Positions 47,536 to 59,953 of a stretch of 60,000 nucleotides of DNA are shown here, piece by piece. The first letter of the stretch is position 1, and every line of letters starts with the position of its first letter. A program made the position numbers and the translations under genes. The notes under the pieces are model-generated. The model was not told where the DNA came from. It ran no database searches and saw only the letters and a program-made list of their open reading frames with translations. This stretch comes from Membranipora membranacea (Eukaryota; Bryozoa; Gymnolaemata; Cheilostomatida; Membraniporidae): the NCBI GenBank assembly GCA_914767715.1, contig OU612067.1:2296001-2356000 (forward strand), written 5' to 3'.

Positions 47536-48960
47536 GGCAACATTTTGCACATGCACAGAGTGATTGCAAACTGCAACAGCTCTTTTATGAAAACAACGGA
47601 AATTATGCCATTCCTCATGATTACATCATCTTGAGTTATGAAATAGGATTGATCGAGCGGTTGTTAGAAACAGAGCAAGCTTCATTTTGATTTGCAAATA
47701 GAGTAGACTATCATGTTTTTAGCTGAACTACAAACCAACCTTGGGTAACACATGGCCTGGAGCTGTGCTAAACACTATCAGCTTCATACACAAATATTAT
47801 AAATAGCTAAACAAAACACTGGCAGGAAAACTCAGTACGAGCAGTCTGAGGGACACGAAGGAAAGAAGGAAAACCGAAAAAAGTGAAAGCTGCACCGTCG
47901 TCTTGTACCAGGAGAGGTTGGACATCCATTAATGTTACATTCTGCACTAAATTATTCATTGAATAAATATTGAAATTTGTCTTATATAAGTCTACAGGAG
48001 GAGTTTTCGACTTATTTATCAGGGGTAAACAACTTACAATGAGTTGTCATTGGAATCAAATGCTATGCATAAAAATATCCTTTGCAAGCGGGAGCCTGGA
48101 ACATATTTAGATATAATGACTTCATATATTGTCATTTATCACCCACCATCCATATTTTATGTAGATACTTTGCCTATATTTTCCAGAAAGCTGTCAAAGG
48201 ACCGGCTATGAGCTGCCTAAACCAGCGTTGTTACAAATGATGCATACCGAACACAACGAGACAGTTGAAATGAACCATCAGCTGCTCAAGGAGAGAAGGC
48301 AGAGAGGAGAGAAAGGCCGACCAACCAAACTTTTAGAAGGGTAGCAAAAAAGAGAGCTATTACAGTTTGTGACCTCCTCTGCCCCAATTTTAACGGTAAT
48401 TCTGCTACTCGATATGGCCTTGATGTAGAAAAGGACAGTGAAACACAATACATACAGTACCCCAAAGACGGATGGGGTTGGTGACATATCACAACCCGGA
48501 CTCACTTCAATCTCAAGCTCCCTACTGTTAACGGCAAACCTTTAATCTCTCAGTGAGAGTAAAATGATGGCGAAAACTCCTGTAACTTCACAACAAGGAT
48601 TTCACCTTGTCGTTACTGAAGAGGAAACTTAAAGAAAGCCATAAATATTATAATCAAGTGCAGGGACCAATGTAAATTTTTGGTTTTACTATCAAATTCT
48701 GAATTTCTTCCAATTTCAACTAAACATCAAATTACTATTTACCAAAGTTTTAACGTTATGCCATTAGATGCCTGTATAAGAGCGATGATGAGACTGATGA
48801 AAACAGCACCTAGATTTCGTTCATCGAATTCCCATCAAGAATTTTTAAGTTTCGTAATTTAATAACACTATTTTCTACAAAATATTTAGTTTCTCTATAA
48901 GAACAGAAACTGAATCTGGATCCCAAGTTAGATTTACGGGTGAGGCATGACTTTAACGTC
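47536..48960 (+). repeat. Repeat module M, copy 2 (most complete with copy 4)
   Basis: Four open segments recur in other copies: 47,545-47,690 (LQQLFYENNGNYAIPHDYII and a stop TGA), 47,750-47,930 (PGAVLNTI; here with an internal stop), 48,190-48,345 (LLQMMHTEH and GEKGRPTKLL) and 48,690-48,860 (NSEFLPISTKHQITIYQ). They are hydrophilic and protein-like but match no family I recognise. Possibly the 3' exons of an unknown gene or element carried along in the duplications. Confidence 0.6.
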
Positions 48961-49228
48961 ATGTGGAAATAATTTGTTTTGTCCCTAATATCAGTGATTC
49001 ATACCCATATCTTGATCATCATTCACATTATACAAATAATATATAATAATGCTTTTAAATACGGAAATTTTCCTTATCTTTATCACTATTGTCTTTATAA
49101 CTACAATCAATAACCCATGTTTTCTTGCAGATAATTATTGTGTTGTATTCAGGTCTCAAATCATCACATCCAGTCTGAGGTTGGATGCAATTTTACCTAT
49201 ATAGTCAATTGTCAAAAAGATAAAATAA

Positions 49229-49983
49229 TTATCTAGCTCTTGCAGCTTTGCCATCAACTTTATTGACACCTTTCCTAGCATCCGTCTGGGTAACAGCTCA
49301 AAATAAATACAATATTTTGAGTCATAGCTAAGTTTTATTGAGGCCATGTTTGCATAAGCAAAATAAAGTTGGCAATTTATTCACAAGCGTTCAAATACAT
49401 TTTTCTTTGCTGATTGCAGCCGTCTAATAATATGAGAAGCTGAGACAAATTTTTTTATCGCTGAATGCATTGTGTCATTAATGAGTCACAATGATAGAAG
49501 CGCATCACCATGATAATACTGATAAGATTGATGAGCGTAGGAAAGATATTGTTCGAACGAGAATCATCATGAAATCTAAACTTACCGATGGCAGCAATGA
49601 GCAGGGTAACAAGTCCGAATACCTTCATTCTTACCTGAAATCAAAAAGAGAATATGATGTGATTTGATGAGAAAGATGTCAGATTAGTATTAAATAGAGC
49701 TTATGCAAATGTCTCAGAAATTCCAAAACTGCAACACTAGATGTATGATGATGTTAAATTTAAGCTGGAGTACCCAAGTTTCTTTGATTGACAAGATGAC
49801 AGTCTATATGTTCAATAGCCTATAGTAACTGTGTTCCTCTAAAAATTGTTCATCATAACAAGATATCATACTTACAGTTATTTTGGAGATTTCTTTAATT
49901 GTTGTGAATTGGACGACTGATGACTGATCTTAGTTGAAGCCGCTTTATATACAAATAATCGTGCAGACCTCTCCATTGATTGG
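49229..49983 (-). CDS. Peptide gene D: small secreted basic peptide, apparently intact, short form
   Basis: On the - strand: CCAAT (49983-49979), TATA (49951-49944), exon 1 to donor gtaagt (end 49876), exon 2 49634-49586 with ATG at 49628 and MKVFGLVTLLIAAI, donor gtaagt, and exon 3 49296-49229 with stop TAA at 49231-49229. Phases fit. Exon 3 codes 21 residues, ten fewer than gene A, through in-frame loss of 30 nt; it keeps the VTQTDA start and has six Lys or Arg, two Asp and no Cys. Its acceptor is tttgag instead of tttcag, which may weaken splicing. Confidence 0.55.
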
Positions 49984-51982
49984 ACATGTACTTATTGCTG
50001 TAACATACGTTATTTATTCATATTCAACACACCATGTGGAACTCTGCATTCACTGGATGGAAGTCATCAAAAGATTCGTGTCCTTTTTGCCATCATTAAA
50101 TCAAATGAACGATCTGTAATCTGTTATGAAGAGAAGCCTCTCCTCCTTACATGTGGAAGCGGAAATGTTGACTATGATTTGGTTACAGGCAAAGCAACAA
50201 TCTTAGCAACATCTCATACTCTTGTATAACCTTTAAATTCAAAACACAGTTATGTAAAGTATTGCGAAGCAATAGTTGTTTTTCGGGCACTGAATGATAA
50301 TGCTTGATGTAATGTCAGTGCATAAACAAAGAGTTTGTTGACAAGCAATCTTATCAAATGATCTGGGTTTATCTAGTGTAATCCATCATCAACTTCCAGT
50401 ATTGCCCAGCCTTTAAAATAGAAGGCAGTCCAAGTAAATATAAAGTCTATGTTAATGTTAAATAAAACTTCCCTGCAATTTCCATATGTTGGTAGGCACT
50501 ACCAACATATGAATATCAACTTTTCAAAAGTGTGCTCAAGGGTTTCAAGCCTGAGAAAATGTCTCAATTTCTTTTTTGATTTTGGCCTAAACACTCAACA
50601 CACTCAATAGTCAACACAGTTGCTAAAATCCTTAAAAAGAGCTATAAAACTGAGGATGAAAATGTAATGGAAAGCTCATGGTGATGCGTGTAGGGATAAT
50701 TAATGAATGCAACCTTCTGCTTCAGTCATTCTCCCCCATAGGCACGGAGGTTTGCCGAAGTGTCTACTCTCCTGTGCAAAAATGCTGTATCCAACACAAC
50801 AATCCCCAAACCATATGCCTTTGGCGTTGTTCTCAGTCAGTCACTCACCCAAAAAAAAGAACATAGTGATTGTGTACTTGCTCATCAGCATGCTTAAACT
50901 TACCATGTCCGGTAATTTGAGATAGTTGATCAGTGAGTAAGTATGAGTGGTTGCAGAACATCAGAAGATCTGGATCTCGATATCGTTGCAGCAAAAATTT
51001 TGTGAAGACATAACTTTTTAAATAACAGTGGGTACAGAATCAAAACTGATTGACCTATACGATCTTGGGCCCATAATTTGACTGTCCGATTAGTATTTCC
51101 CTTTGTAATACTCTATCAAAGCTGAGGAAGGAAACATGTAAATTATTTTTGAGAGTTGAACTGATTCAGTGGATTCTATCTGTAGGGTAGAGATTCATTT
51201 CCAGACTTTCATTTCAAACTCAACTCACCATGATGCTAGCTCAATTCGAACTCAGTACAGGAACAGAAACTGAAGACACAACTCGAAAAGTTTCTCTTCT
51301 CATGATAGTAAAATCAACTCAATTAGATACAAAAATGGGGAATCGAATTGTGATCGATTCGTGAATCCGAATTAATTTGTACATTACTGCCAACTAACAC
51401 ATCGCAAAAATTTATTATACTGAAAATCAGGGGTATTACTGTAGTTTAACTTTGCATTCAAATTCCCTCAAATCTCAAAAAAACATTCCCTGATTCTGTG
51501 AATAAATGTCAGCAATCGGAGCTTAAAACACTTTTATTTGGTTTATTTTGCAAATGCCACAGCTTGCCTGACCTTTTGAAGTCTGTCCAAATTAATCAGT
51601 TACAAATTAAAAGCAAAGAATGAATTGAGAGACTTATGGGTGCCTGATCTTGAATATGTATGCTCCACGAAGTCTGTCCACCATTTTCCAGAGCTAAAGG
51701 TATCATATTCTAGAGGATATACCTAATAGAAGTTAAAGAAAATTTAAGGTTAGGTGGAGATGAATCTAACAATCTTATGAAATGGATAGAGTGAAATGAT
51801 GATGTCTCATTTTTGGGTTTAAAATCTAAAGGTTTTTTAAACACAATTTTACATAACCTAGAGGGAAGTCCGTTTATCGAGGTCACAGCTTTGGGGATGC
51901 CCTATTGTTTTTACATACACCAGGTGTTGCTACTTATACGACTTGGTGGGTATATGTAATTTTTTTTTGGACTTTATTGGCA

Positions 51983-52020
<38 letters not shown>

Positions 52021-53480
52021 GAAGCTTGGAGATTCAAAATCTGGCATCTATTAGTCCCTCTTTTCATTCCTTGTACATTATCCTTAAAGCTATATCCAAT
52101 GAACACAAACCCCTGTCATAAGCATTTTCTTGATGTTATCATCAAAATTATATGTATTTTTTTAAATTGGATAGTTTCTTAGCTAGTTTAACATCTTCAT
52201 TAGACCCGAATAATTAATGAAGGGAATTGAAAAATTTGTTTTTGTTGGTTGATTTTTGTTCTCGAGCAAATAAATACCAACATAATTGATATTATGTAGC
52301 GAGCAGATGTTTTCAATTTTGTACTCATGACACTGAAATCGACGCATGAAATTAGTTAAGTTCAGTTAGTGTTAGTCCAAGGAGCAGCGGCACTTTTTGT
52401 TTGTATTTCTCTTGACATAGTTTTGTCTTGTGATCAGTGAGAGAGCAATTAAGAAATATCTATCATTTACTTGCAACAAAGGAGGACGGTTTTTTTGGTA
52501 TCACATAGATGGTGGATATGAGCCAACAAGTAGGACACTGATATTGATTGATGATGTGTATATATATTTCATCTGTTAAGCGACAAAACAAAAAGGAAAC
52601 CGTTGAAATTTAAAATCAGAGAGAATAAAATGGTGAGTAAGATAGGGCGTATTATATAAAATATTGACATGGAATTACGAATGACAAATAAGTTGAAAGC
52701 AAACAAATATAATGCTCTCTCAGCAGTCCTCTGTCACACCATTAAATCCTTATATCTCTTGTCGCATGATGTTGTTGGTCAACGATGACCTATGATACTA
52801 AATTGTAACTCCATCTCTTTATCGAAGTAGTATATATATATGAATATATAGGCATATAAAACTTTTTCGTGAATTCAGTGTGTTCAACTCGAGCTCGAAT
52901 AACTTCTGCAAATTAGAAGGAAGCATGTGGAACACTGTAAAACTATATTCCGAGAGGGCCTGGCCTCTAGTTTAGTTGTTGACCGACAATATCATGTGAT
53001 AAAAGTATATAGGGTTTTTGACTGTATGGTAAGACTGCAGGCATTTCCAGAGATGTGCAGGTTTGAACCTCTTTGGAAAATTTACAATTTTGAGCACACT
53101 TTAGAAAAGTGGATATTGGTGTGTTTGTAGTGGAAATTACAGGGAAATGATATTATCAACATAATCATAGATTTTTTATTTACTCGGTCTGGCTTCTATA
53201 ATCTGAGGGTAAGCAATGCTGGAAGTTCCTGTTATGCATGTGATGCTATAAGTATACAGCAATGAATAAGTCATTGACATATGAGAGTAAAATAGGGATT
53301 ATTATACATTTGATAGCAGACGTTGGTTTTGCCTCAATATTTGTTGGTGGAAATCATTGTAAATGGGGAAATAACCATCTCAATAATAGTTACAGAATAG
53401 GATAAAGATAATAACAGTTTATACTTAATTTCTATCGTAATGTAAAGTTTTGATGATGGATTACACTAGATATACCCAAA
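49839..53480. repeat. Right arm of the ~3.6-kb palindrome
   Basis: Reverse complement of 43,960-47,535. It has its own extra segment of about 230 bp near 51,450-51,690. The spacer between the arms (47,536-49,838) holds module M copy 2 and gene D. Confidence 0.85.
51986..52018. repeat. (TA)n microsatellite
   Basis: About 17 TA units at the mirror position of 45,386-45,414. Confidence 0.9.
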
Positions 53481-53599
53481 TCATTGGATAGGATTGCTTG
53501 TCAACAAACTCTTTGTTTATGCACTGACATATAACGGATGATAATCAAGAGATGGATACGAATCACTGATATTAGGGACTTTGCAAATTATTTCCACAC

Positions 53600-54453
53600 G
53601 ACGTTTAAGTCATGCCTCACCCATAAATCGTACTTGGGATTCAGAGTCAATTTCTCTACTTATGAAGAAACTAAATGCATTGTAGAAAATATTGTCATTC
53701 TATTATAAAACTGAAAAAGTTCTTGATTTGAATTTGGTGGACGAAATCTAGGTGCTGTGTTCATCGATCTCATCATTGCTCTTATACAAACATGTTATGG
53801 CAAAAACGTTAACACTTTGTGGTAGATAATATTTCGCTGTTTACTGGAAATTGGGAGAAATTCAGAATTTGATAGTAAAACCACGCATTTACATTGGTCC
53901 CTGCACTTGATAATAATAACTATGGCTTTCTTTTAGTTTATTCTGTCCATCTTCAGTAACGACAAGGTAAATTCCTTGTTGTAAAGTTACAGGTTTTTTC
54001 GCCATAATTTTAGTATCAATGAGAGATTAAAGGTTTGTCGTGGACAGTAGGGAGCTTGAGATTGAAGTGAGTCCGGGATGTGATATGCCACCAACCCCCT
54101 TGGTCTTTGGGATACTGTACATGTTGTTTTTCTCTGTCCTTTTCCGCATCGAGGCCATATTGGGTAGCGGAATTTCCGTTAAAATTGGGGCAGAGGAGGT
54201 CACAAACTGTAATAGCTCTCTTTTTTGCTACGCTGCTAAAAGTTTGGTTGGTCGGCCTTTCTCCCCTCTCTGCATTCTCTCCTTTAACAGCTGATGGTTC
54301 ATTTCAACTGCCTCTTTGTGTTCGGTATGCATCATTTGTAACAACTCTGGTTTTGGCAGCTCATGCCAAAGCCGATCCTTTGACAGCATTCTGGAAAATA
54401 TAGGCGAAATATCTACATAAAATATGGATGACTGGGTGAAAAATGACAATATA
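53600..54453 (-). repeat. Repeat module M, copy 3
   Basis: Homologous to copy 1 at an offset of about 12.3 kb, but without the 155-bp deletion, so the LSKDRLWHELPKPELLQMM segment runs on to GEKGRPTKLL. It meets the truncated exon 2 of peptide gene E at 54,454 by the same junction as copy 1 and gene C. Confidence 0.7.
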
Positions 54454-54793
54454 TCAGAGCAGGGTAACAAGTCCAAAAACCTCCATTCTTACCTGGAAGC
54501 AAACAACAATGAGATACTTTCAGATAAGTATTTATTACGGCTTATGTACTTTGGTGTTGTTTAAAGCTTCGAAGTTATAAAATAACCCTAAGATAAGCAA
54601 TTCAAGTCTCAGAAACTCCAAAACTTCAACACTAGATGTATGATGTAAAACTTTGGCTGAAGTGCACAAGTTCCTTTGATTGACAAGATGACAGTATATA
54701 TGTTCTTTTCAATAGCCTGCAGTAACTGTCTTCCCTAAAAGTGTTTATAATGACAAGAAGTTATACCTACAGATAGTTAAGGGATGTCTTTAA

Positions 54794-55944
54794 GGTCATA
54801 TATATATATATATACATTTTTATTGCAATAACCATCTTCCGAAGATGTTTTTCCTGATGTGCAAAGAAACCAAAAAAAACAATCGAAATCAAATCAAGGG
54901 AATAAAACTCAATTCAATGAAAACAGATGTTTTGACAATGCAAATTTAAGGTAATGCAAAAGTCCCTAAAAAGACCTCAACAGTCCCTTAAAATAGCTGT
55001 TTTTTGGCATTCGTATGCGTTAAATTCAAGAAAAATGAAGATGCAATGAAAAATTATCTTGGCATTTCCTGTGTGCACCATTGTTAATGAAAGCGACTTC
55101 GTATGTGAGAAATTTCCAAAAAACTTTGTTTGGCCACAATAATAGTTATTTGGACAGCATGTTTGCAATATGCAAAGGCGGCGAAAATATTAGCCGTATT
55201 CGAGAGTCTACTGTCTTGCAATATGCAAGCTAATTTTTTGAAAGTCAATGTGTATGACATTTGAAGAGTACTTCAATAATGAATTTTGATTCGAGCCTAT
55301 GATATGTTGTGAATTAATGATTGAAATTTCACATATTTTCGCTGCTTCACGAAAAAAATGCGTTGTATGGCGTGACATTACCTTAAATGTACGTAGAGTT
55401 GTTGATGAAAGAAGATGTTGATGAAGGTTGTTAAGGTTACGATACCAGCGTCGACCGATTTGGACATTTTATATATCGTTGGAAAGCTGCTGAGCTACTG
55501 ATCGCTATTTGCTAATCAAAAACGTGATTGGATTATGTTGCGTCATTTTATCGGAGAAATGAGGCCAAAAAGGCTGTTTTTAGCAATGTGGATGGCTGCG
55601 CTACATTGATTACTAGAAAGTTCAAAACAGGTTACATTCATTCTTAGAGACATAGTTCATCCTAATTTTAGGTTGAAAATAATGTTTGATGAGTTATGAT
55701 GTGTGATGTTGTTATGGCAGCATGATATAAGGGTATTCTTTATGTATTAACTGTATTTTTTGCTCTAAGAACTTGCAATGTCTTTTTACATCGATATAAG
55801 TGACAATCGGTTTTGACATGTTGCTGAAATTCAGTGTCGCGTTATGACGTTACGCCATGGCGTAATGTCGTCAAATTTTGGTTAAAGATTTCTTTGATCA
55901 TGTGGATTGAAAATCCCCAAAAAGTTTTTTGGTGAGGCATGACC
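54794..55944. mobile_element. TTAA-flanked insertion K1, second copy
   Basis: Same insert as 42,854-43,583, with TTAA at 54790-54793 and 55945-55948, lengthened by the nested element K2. It lies at the same exon 1 site as in gene C, so the insertion predates the duplication. Confidence 0.7.
54950..55382. mobile_element. TTAA-flanked MITE K2 (433 bp)
   Basis: TTAA at 54946-54949 and 55383-55386; ends GGTAATG and CATTACC are inverted repeats. The empty site in the other K1 copy reads caaatttgaatgtac (TTGA for TTAA). No coding capacity. Confidence 0.75.
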
Positions 55945-57734
55945 TTAATTGTTGTGAATTGGACGACTGATGACTGATCTTAGTTGAAGCTGCTTTGTAT
56001 ACAAATAATCATGCAGATCTCTCCATCGATTGGACATGTACCTATTGCTATAGCATACATTTTTCATTCATTATCAATGCATCATGTGGAACTCTGCATT
56101 CACTGGATGGTAGTTATCAAAATGTCCACGTTCTTTTTGCCATCATCAAATCAAATGAACGATCTATAATGTGTCATGAAGAGAAGCCTCTCTTACCTTA
56201 CATGTGGAAGCGGAAATGATATCTGTGGTTTCATTACAGGCAAAGCAACAACCTTAGTGTTTTTGACAATCTTATAAACACTGTACTAATAGGACTGTTA
56301 CATCACTGTTTTATCAGAAGTTAGGCATTTATTTTACTCACATCGATCAAAACAAACTTATCAAATGATCTGGGTATATTTAGTGTAATTCAACATCATA
56401 GCTTGACATTATATAGAAAATTGGAACTAATTATCATTATCTTTATCATTTTCTATTATGATTATCCGGTAAATGATAAATTCCCCTTATACATTGATTC
56501 TCATGTCAAAAATCTGGAAGGAACACCAATGTCTGCTATCAATAATGTATAATAATCCCCACTTTGTTCTCATTAATCAATCGCTTATTCATTGCTATAT
56601 ACTTATAGCGCCACATTTATAGCATGAGCTTCCCAGCCTCAGAATATAGAAGGCAGTCCGAGTAAATAAAAAATCTATGATTATGTTAATAATATCATTT
56701 CCCTGTAATTTCCACTACAAACACACCAAAATCCACTTTTCTAAAGTGTGCTCAAAATTGTAATTTTTCCAAAGAGGTTCAAGCCTGCACATATTTTACA
56801 GGTCTTTTAAATCTAAAATATCTCAATTACTTTGAGCCTGGACACCAAACACGCTCAACCAAGTTGCTAGAAAATCCTAGAAAATTGAGGTTGAAAAACT
56901 GATTCACAAATTTCCACAATGCAAAACCTTATTCACTCCAAATATGCCCTTTTCTGAGCAGGTGAGAGGTTTCTCACTCTGATAGTGTGCAGTTTGTTTG
57001 ATGGTTCTCTGGAAATGCCTGCAGTCTTACCATGCAGTCAAAAACCCTATATACTTTAATCATATGATATTGTCGGCCAACAACTAGGCTAGAGGCCAGT
57101 GCCTCTCGGAATATAGTTTTACTGTGTTCCACATGCTTCCTTCTAATTTGCAGAAGTTATTCGAGCTCGAGTTGAACACACTGAATTCACTAAAAAGTTT
57201 TAAATGCCTATATATTCATATATATATACTACTTCGATAAAGAGACGGAGTTACAATTTAGTATCATCGGTCATCGTTGACCAACAACATCATGCGAAAA
57301 GAGATATAAGGATTTAATGGTGTGACAGGGGACTGCTGAGGGAGCATTACATTTGTTTGCTTTCAACTTATTTGTCATTCGTAATTCCATGTCAATATTT
57401 TATATAATATAATACAATTTTACGCCCTATCTTACTAACCATTTTATTCTCTCTGATTTTAAATTTCAACAGTTTCCTTTTTGTTTTGTCGCTAACAGAT
57501 GAAATATATATACACATCATCAATCAATATCAGTGTCCTACTTGTTGGCTCATATCCACCATCTATGTGATACCAAAAGAACTGTCCTCCTTTGTTGCAA
57601 CTAAATGATAGCTATTTCTTAATTGCTCTCTCATTGATCACAAGACAAAACTATGTCAAGAGAAATACAAACGAAAAGTGCCGCTGCTCCTTGGACTACC
57701 ACTAACTGAACCTAACTAATTTCATGCCTTGATT

Positions 57735-58960
57735 ATGTAAATAGTAATTTGATGAGTAGTTGAAATTGGGAGAAATTCAGAATTTGATAGTAAAACCAAA
57801 CGTTTACATTGGTCCCTGCACTTGATTATAATATTTATGGCTTTCTTTTAGTTTACTCTTCAGTAACGACAAGGTAAAATCCTTGTTGTGAAGTGGCAGG
57901 AGTTTTCGCCATCATTTTACTCTCACTGAGAGATTAAAGGTTTGCCGTTAACAGTAGGGAGCTTGAGATTGAAGTGAGTCCGGGTTGTGATATGTCACCA
58001 ACCCCATCGGTCTTTGGGGTACTGTATGTATTGTGTTTCACTGTCCTTTTCTTCATCGAGGCCATATCGAGTAGCAGAATTACCGTTAAAGTTGGGGCAG
58101 AGAAGGTCACAAACTGTAATAGCTCTCTTTTTTGCTACCCTCCTAAAAGTTTGGTTGGCCGGCCTTTCTCTCCTCTCTGCCTTCTCTCCTTGAGCAGCTG
58201 ATGGTTCATTTCAACTGTCTCGTTGTGTTCGGTATGCATCATTTGTAACAACTGTGGTTTTGGCAGCTCATAGCCGGTCCTTTGACAGCATTCTGGAAAA
58301 TATAGGTGAATTATCTACATAAAATATGGATGGTGGGTGATAAATGACAATATATGAAGTCATTATATCTAAATATGTTCCAGGCTCCCGCTTGAGTGTG
58401 GTTGATGCTGATAGTTTTTCCACTGTAAAGGATATTTTATGCATAGCATTTGATTCCAATGACAACTCCTTGTAAGTTGTTTACCCCTGATAAATAAGTA
58501 GAAAACTCCTCCTGTAGACTTATATAAGACAAATTTCAATATTTATTCAATGAATGATTTAGTGCAGAATGTAACATTAATGGACGTCCAACCTCTCCTG
58601 GTACAAGACGACGGTGCAGCTTTCACTTTTTTCGGATTTCCTTCTTTCCTTCGTGTCTCTCAGACTGCTCGAACAGAGTTTTCCTGCCAGTTTTTTGTTT
58701 AGATTTTCGTAATATTTGTGTATGAAGTTGATGGTGTTTAGCACAGCTCCTGGCCATGTGTTACCCAAGGTTGGTTTGTAGTCCAGCTAAAAACATGATA
58801 GTCTACTCTATTTGCAAATCAAAATGAAGCTTGCTCTGTTTCTAACAACCGCTCAATCAATCCTATTTCATAACTCAAGATGATGTAATCATGAGGAATG
58901 GCATAATTTCCATTGTTTTCATAAAAGAGCTGTTGCAGTTTGTCTCTACAGCATAGCATC
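57735..58960 (-). repeat. Repeat module M, copy 4
   Basis: Inverse of copy 2 (paired coordinates add to 106,479). On the - strand: KLQQLFYENN segment ending near 58,822; segment 58,768-58,577 (GNTWPGAVLNTINFIHKYYE, then a Lys- and Ser-rich end, stop TAA at 58579-58577) followed by AATAAA at 58547-58542; and segment LSKDRL at about 58,290. Here the second segment has no internal stop, so copy 4 is the best candidate for a real 3' exon with poly(A) signal. Confidence 0.6.
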
Positions 58961-59575
58961 TGCGTTATTTCAAGTTACTCCTTCAAAGTTTGTTTCCTTA
59001 TGTCATAACCTTGAACTCTTAGAGTTGCCTTTCATGATAGAAAGTAGCGCCACCATTGCTATGCTGCAGAGATAGGCCATGTCACAAGGCTATCAGGCAG
59101 GCGACATGGTTTGCACTAAGATGCCCCCAAAGTTTCACTCGTAATTCATCGATACTCATTTTGACATGTTTGGATTGATAGAAATGTGCACCTCAAGAAG
59201 CCAGAGAAGTCCTCCATTAGCTCCTGTTTGTCTTTTCGACCCCAGATGTAAGGTTGATTAGTTTGAGGTGTGTCAACATCGACTGGGTTAGTCACAATGA
59301 TTTGATGATTAACAATTGAGATTTGTGTGAATTCTGAAAGCTGTGGCTTTGAAGCCTGAATTAACCAAAATTAGCTCTCTGTATACGCTCAAGCTTAGAA
59401 TCACATGGAAAATCAAGCTCTATCCTGACACTGTTTTGGCTTAGACTCAGATACACCACAGCCTGCAGAAGTATGGACGGCACGGTTACATCAGTTTAAA
59501 GTGATCTCTCATTGGGCAAACCTTGGGTATCACAATCCTATCATAAGGGAGAGCAGGAAAATAGTCTATTTACAG
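58961..59575. other. Noncoding stretch
   Basis: No gene or repeat recognised; it lies beyond the right edge of the duplicated cluster. Confidence 0.4.
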
Positions 59576-59832
59576 TTTATTTTATACATGTTTTCAGTTC
59601 TCAGTAATGGTAAATGAACTACTGACTGTATAACAAGCAACTCATTTTGTTTCAAAAGACATCAGACAATACGAACAGCAATATAGATGAATAATCAGAT
59701 GCCTTATACCATGTAAATCTCGGTAACAATAATTGAGAAATGAAACAGCTTTATAGAACATAGGCAGTAACATTAAATGGACAGTATTATTCAACAGTTT
59801 GCTTTCTGTGTTTTCTGCTTAGCTGTGGTACA

Positions 59833-59953
59833 TTATTCGTTGAGATGTAGATCCTCAGCCACCATCTTAGCTGTAATCATGTGCATCTGAGGACGATTTC
59901 TCTTAAAAGTTTCAGTGGCCCGTTGTCTTACTGCCTCATATTTGTACAGATCC
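59833..59953 (-). CDS. 3'-terminal exon of an unidentified gene
   Basis: On the - strand, acceptor cctattacag is followed by 121 nt that code DLYKYEAVRQRATETFKRN and on to MVAEDLHLNE with stop TAA at 59835-59833. The composition is that of a conserved helical protein end. An AATAAA on the - strand at about 59,582-59,577 would end a 3' UTR of about 250 nt. The rest of the gene lies beyond the window. I do not recognise the family. Confidence 0.55.

Larger units (their letters stand above)
54454..56038 (-). pseudogene. Peptide gene E: truncated and interrupted copy
   Basis: Duplicate of gene C. Exon 2 starts at ATG 54486 (MEVFGLVTLL, Lys to Glu at codon 2) and hits TGA at 54456-54454. Exon 1 is split by insertion K1, which carries a further insertion K2. 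CCAAT is kept, but the TATA box is changed (tatacaaag at about 55,992-56,000). Exon 3 is missing. Confidence 0.65.

Noticed and set aside
37954-49983. Firm call of the secreted peptides as toxins or antimicrobial peptides
   Set aside because: Leader plus short basic tail suits such roles, but there is no recognised family motif; the function stays open.
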